Source: CBDCVN01 sp965223045
GTDB taxonomy: Bacteria > Deinococcota > Deinococci > Deinococcales > Trueperaceae
Assembly (NCBI GenBank): GCA_965223045.1
Contig: CBDCVN010000013.1
Coordinates: 2,728,001 to 2,792,000, forward strand
Direction of reading: 5' to 3'
Length of the DNA: 64,000 bases
The first letter of the stretch is position 1. Each line of letters starts with the position of its first letter. A program made the translations under genes and the position numbers. Below, in pieces: positions 61,279 to 64,000 of this stretch. A model generated the notes under the pieces. That model did not search any database. It was not told where the DNA came from and was given only the letters and a program-made list of their open reading frames with translations.

Positions 61279-61887
61279 AAAACCGACAATCCACTAAAAA
61301 GACTATTTGAGAGCTTCCTCAAGGACTTTACAGAATGGCTAGTAGAGAAACCAATACAAAGAGTTGGTGATGGCAACATAGAATTACCTGTTGGTGCTTT
61401 AAGAACAGATCAAATATACAGTAACACTAGCCAATGGTGAGGAAATGCTATTCCATATTGAGTTTGAAGCGAAGGACGACACAGAGGTAATGAAGTGGAG
61501 GATGCTAAGCTACATATCAAGAATCACTGAGAAAGAGGAAAAGCCTGCACAGAGTGTAGTTTTATACCTGAATAACAAAGGTAAGGACGACACAGGTAGA
61601 CATAGATTAGGCAACATCACATGGAACTATAAAGTAATAAGACTGGACGAAATAGAGGCTAGGAAATTTTTAGACAGTGATAGCCCAGCTATGTGGGCAT
61701 TGTCAGCATTGGCAAAACGTGAAGAGCCAGAGAAAGAGGCATTTGAGGCAGTAGACAAGATAAAGAGAAATGCTAATACTAAGGATAAGACAAAGCTTCT
61801 AGAGCTATTTCTATAGTTTTGTTGTGTGATGAAAGGTTAGTAGAGATGATACAAGAGCAATTAGAAAACGAAGACTACAATAAGGAG
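61279..61887 (+). pseudogene. Rpn/PD-(D/E)XK nuclease-like gene, multiply frameshifted
   Basis: The sequence opens AKTDNPLKRLFESFLKDFTE then LPVGALRTDQIYS in one frame, lacks a start codon (GCT where ATG is expected), and shifts frame near 61417 into VTLANGEEMLFHIEFEAKDD. The D of LRTDQIY and E-x-K of FHIEFEAKDD are the nuclease signature of Rpn-type proteins. The second frame is open to 61816 (123 codons from an ATG at 61445). After that stop, LCDERLVEMIQEQLENEDYN in another frame looks like the original C-terminus. At least three lesions make it inactive. Confidence 0.75.
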
Positions 61888-61893
61888 CCCATA

Positions 61894-63873
61894 ATGACTG
61901 AAAATACTCGAGAAACCCCAAATCTCAATTGGCATAAAGTTCTAGATGACAAAGAACTACCTGAAGGGCGTGTTAAAGCTGTTACCTGCGAACACATAAC
62001 TGTGTGCATGACGCATTTTGAAGGTAAATATGCAGCACTCGATAATAAATGCCCTCATCAAGGTGGACCTTTAGGTGAAGGATCTATAGAAAAAGGTTGG
62101 TTGCGTTGTCCTTGGCATGGTTGGGATTATCATCCGCTTACAGGAAATTCACCAGGTGGCCATGATGATGGGGTAGAAACCTACCCTACAGAAATACGTG
62201 AAGATGGTGTTTATGTAGGGCTTAAACCTGAAGAGCCTCATAGTGCTACAGTCTCAGATGTAATGGCAGAAACTATGGTTAATTGGGGTGTTAAGCACGT
62301 TTTTGGTATGGTAGGGCATTCTAATTTGGGTTTGGCTGATGCTATACGTAGGCAAGAAGAAGCGGGTAACTTGCACTATATAGGTATTCGCCATGAAGGG
62401 GCTGCCTCTTTTGCTTGCTCTGCTTATGGCAAACTAACAGGTCGCCCAGCAGCATGTCTTTCTATTGCTGGTCCAGGTGCTACTAACCTACTTACTGGCC
62501 TTTGGGATGCCAATGTTGACCGTGCCCCTGCTTTGGCTTTAACAGGCCAAGTAGACACACAGGTTCTAGGCCCCGGTGCTTTTCAAGAGGTAGATTTACA
62601 AGCTGCTTTTGGTAAGGTAGCCCAATGGTCACAATCTGTTTTGCACAGCAGCAAACACGCTGAACTTATGAATCTAGCCCTAAAAAGTGCCATTTTAAAT
62701 CGTGGAGTTTCACATCTCATTTTTCCTGATGAAGTACAGGTTCTACCTGCAGCTAATGAACAAGCTAGTAATCCTAAAGGTCGCTTGACTGAGCAGGCTA
62801 TTACTCCTCCTCAAGAATCTCTCGAGCAAGCTATAAAATTACTTAGTACTGTAGAACATCCTGCAATTATTGTAGGGCATGGTGCTCGCTTTAATATGCC
62901 TGAAATTATAGAGCTAGCAGAAATGCTTAATTGCCCAGTAATAACTACCTTCAAGGGTAAAGGGTTGATTTCTGATAGTCATCCGTTAGCTGCTGGTGTT
63001 CTGGGACGTAGCGGTACGCCAATTGCTAGCTGGTTTATGAATGAGGCTGATTGCTTATTGGCGTTAGGTGCAAGTTTTAGCAACCATACAGGGATTTCAC
63101 CTAAAAAGCGTACTATCCAAGTCGATTATGACCCAATGGTTTTGGGTAAATTTCATAGTGTAACAGTTCCTGTTTGGGGAGAGATAGGGATAACAACAAA
63201 GCTTTTGAAAGAGGCTCTTTTAAGTAATCATCAAGCCAAAAACCAACATAGTGAAATTGCTGAACGCTGGCAAATTTGGCGTGCAGAGAAAGAAAAGCGC
63301 ACAAATGATGATAAAGGTAAGGGGATTAATTCTGCTGCTATTTTTGCTGCTATGAATAGGCAAGTGCCCGAGGATGCCATTATAGCTGTAGATGTAGGCA
63401 ATAATACTTATTCATTTGGGCGTTATTTTGAGTGTAGTAGGCAAAACATCCTTATGTCAGGTTATTTAGGTTCAATTGGTTTTGCTTTACCTGCTGCGCT
63501 TGGTGCTTGGGCAGCAACACAGGAAGAGGACCCTAGATTTAAAGGACGTAAAGTTATTTCAGTTTCAGGGGACGGTGGTCTGGGACAGTATTTGGCAGAA
63601 GTAACTACTGCTGTAAAGTACAAAATGAATATAACACATGTCCTGTTAAATAACTTTGAGATAGGTAAAATATCAAAAGAGCAGCGCTCGGGTAATTGGG
63701 AAGTTTGGCAAACGTCTTTGCATAATCCTAACTTTGCTGAGTATGCCAAGCTTTGCGGGGCGCACGGAATTCGTGTTAGTAATAAAGCAGAACTTGATAA
63801 GGCGTTGGATTCAGCGTTTAAACACCAAGGCCCCAGTCTAGTAGAGATTCTTTCTGACTCCGAATTGGTGTAG
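61894..63873 (+). CDS. Fusion of Rieske [2Fe-2S] domain and thiamine-diphosphate enzyme
   Basis: A 659-residue protein. Residues 10-115 are a Rieske ferredoxin-like domain with ligands C53/H55 (CPHQGG) and C72/H75 (CPWHGWDYH). From about 120 the chain is a POX/acetolactate-synthase-type ThDP enzyme: VFGMVGHSNLGLADA, the catalytic Glu in IRHEGAASFACSAYG, central domain with IIVGHGARF and VLGRSGTP, and GDGGLGQYLAEVTTAVKYKM ... LNN, the ThDP/Mg motif. A 2-oxo acid such as pyruvate is the likely substrate. Electrons might pass to the Rieske centre; this is inference. The start has AAGGAG seven bases upstream. Confidence 0.9.
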   Translation: MTENTRETPNLNWHKVLDDKELPEGRVKAVTCEHITVCMTHFEGKYAALDNKCPHQGGPLGEGSIEKGWLRCPWHGWDYHPLTGNSPGGHDDGVETYPTEIREDGVYVGLKPEEPHSATVSDVMAETMVNWGVKHVFGMVGHSNLGLADAIRRQEEAGNLHYIGIRHEGAASFACSAYGKLTGRPAACLSIAGPGATNLLTGLWDANVDRAPALALTGQVDTQVLGPGAFQEVDLQAAFGKVAQWSQSVLHSSKHAELMNLALKSAILNRGVSHLIFPDEVQVLPAANEQASNPKGRLTEQAITPPQESLEQAIKLLSTVEHPAIIVGHGARFNMPEIIELAEMLNCPVITTFKGKGLISDSHPLAAGVLGRSGTPIASWFMNEADCLLALGASFSNHTGISPKKRTIQVDYDPMVLGKFHSVTVPVWGEIGITTKLLKEALLSNHQAKNQHSEIAERWQIWRAEKEKRTNDDKGKGINSAAIFAAMNRQVPEDAIIAVDVGNNTYSFGRYFECSRQNILMSGYLGSIGFALPAALGAWAATQEEDPRFKGRKVISVSGDGGLGQYLAEVTTAVKYKMNITHVLLNNFEIGKISKEQRSGNWEVWQTSLHNPNFAEYAKLCGAHGIRVSNKAELDKALDSAFKHQGPSLVEILSDSELV

Positions 63874-63898
63874 AGACGCGATTAACTGCGTCTCTACA
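63869..63898. terminator. Hairpin overlapping the Rieske-ThDP stop codon
   Basis: A perfect 11-bp inverted repeat TGTAGAGACGC (63869-63879) / GCGTCTCTACA (63888-63898) contains the gene's TAG stop. It separates two convergent genes and could terminate both, although no long U-tract follows. The sequence closely resembles a dispersed GTAGAGACGCG hairpin repeat I know from cyanobacterial genomes. Confidence 0.65.
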
Positions 63899-63909
63899 AT
63901 AGGCCAACA

Positions 63910-64000
63910 TTAATCCAAGCTTTGCCACTCAAAACTTAGGCTGTGTAATTGCGGCCCAGTATCACGCAAATCTAACAGTGCTGGTAAACGCCTATCATAA
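63910..64000 (-). CDS. C-terminal end of an unidentified gene
   Basis: The minus-strand frame is open from the window edge and ends at the TAA 63910-63912. It encodes YDRRLPALLDLRDTGPQLHS followed by LSFEWQSLD. Only about 29 residues are visible, too few to name a family. It converges on the Rieske-ThDP gene with the hairpin at 63869-63898 between them. Confidence 0.5.
   Translation of the reverse strand, partial: YDRRLPALLDLRDTGPQLHSLSFEWQSLD

Overview
The window is an AT-rich bacterial chromosome segment. It is most probably from a low-GC member of the Deinococcota (Deinococcus-Thermus). Four things point there: a PilB/PilF ATPase of about 890 residues with several N-terminal GspE/MshEN-type modules (the Thermus PilF layout), a NuoI very like Thermus Nqo9, a dsRNA-binding-motif protein of a type I associate with Deinococcota, and an Omp85 with POTRA domains, which implies an outer membrane. 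The lineage is inferred from remembered families, not from a search. Small repeats, a giant multidomain kinase and several IS families resemble cyanobacterial ones, which suggests gene exchange in a shared habitat.

Layout. 1-4.4 kb is an IS graveyard: an IS5-family element cut by the window edge, an IS630 relic split by a 1003-bp IS which is itself split by an identical copy of itself, and the C-terminal part of an IS1634-like transposase that abuts a truncated tRNA-Asp. 4.4-4.7 kb holds the most striking object: on the minus strand, a promoter, a 27-codon leader peptide with tandem Trp codons, a possible antiterminator, a strong intrinsic terminator and then a tRNA-Trp gene. This is the anatomy of a transcription attenuator in front of its own cognate tRNA. 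4.7-15.3 kb carries small minus-strand accessory genes (DinB, DUF2461, haloalkane-dehalogenase-like, DUF4440, HicAB, DUF899, SRPBCC, trypsin-like, MBL, DoxX-like, VOC, DUF4177), several of them broken; hicA is split by a MITE.

15.6-29.8 kb is mostly housekeeping and envelope: tag, mnmE, a lone ABC permease, a DUF3179 gene broken by a perfect 175-bp tandem duplication, a metalloprotease lipoprotein, bamA, purU, the dsRBD protein, and a secreted ComEC-like MBL with DUF3006. An intact IS481-like element follows. 31.5-43.1 kb holds an NMP kinase-like gene, a PEGA protein, pilT, pilF, an isolated nuoI-nuoJ pair, P450, flavin reductase, methyltransferase, a receiver protein and fba.

43.2-57.4 kb looks like one signalling and surface locus: a 1710-aa Ser/Thr kinase-ATPase-GAF-histidine kinase, two response regulators, and three large lipoproteins (RCC1/FG-GAP, beta-helix, ten-repeat Ig-like). 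Two divergent regulator/lipoprotein intergenic regions share a duplicated sequence. 57.5-64 kb has a DUF3352-like secreted protein, ctaA, a Uma2 nuclease, a decayed PD-(D/E)XK nuclease, and a Rieske domain fused to a thiamine-diphosphate enzyme.

Across the window the palindrome CTCGAG, usually flanked as GCTCGAG or CTCGAGC, occurs about 44 times by eye, far above expectation. It is absent from every IS element and from the first 7.2 kb.
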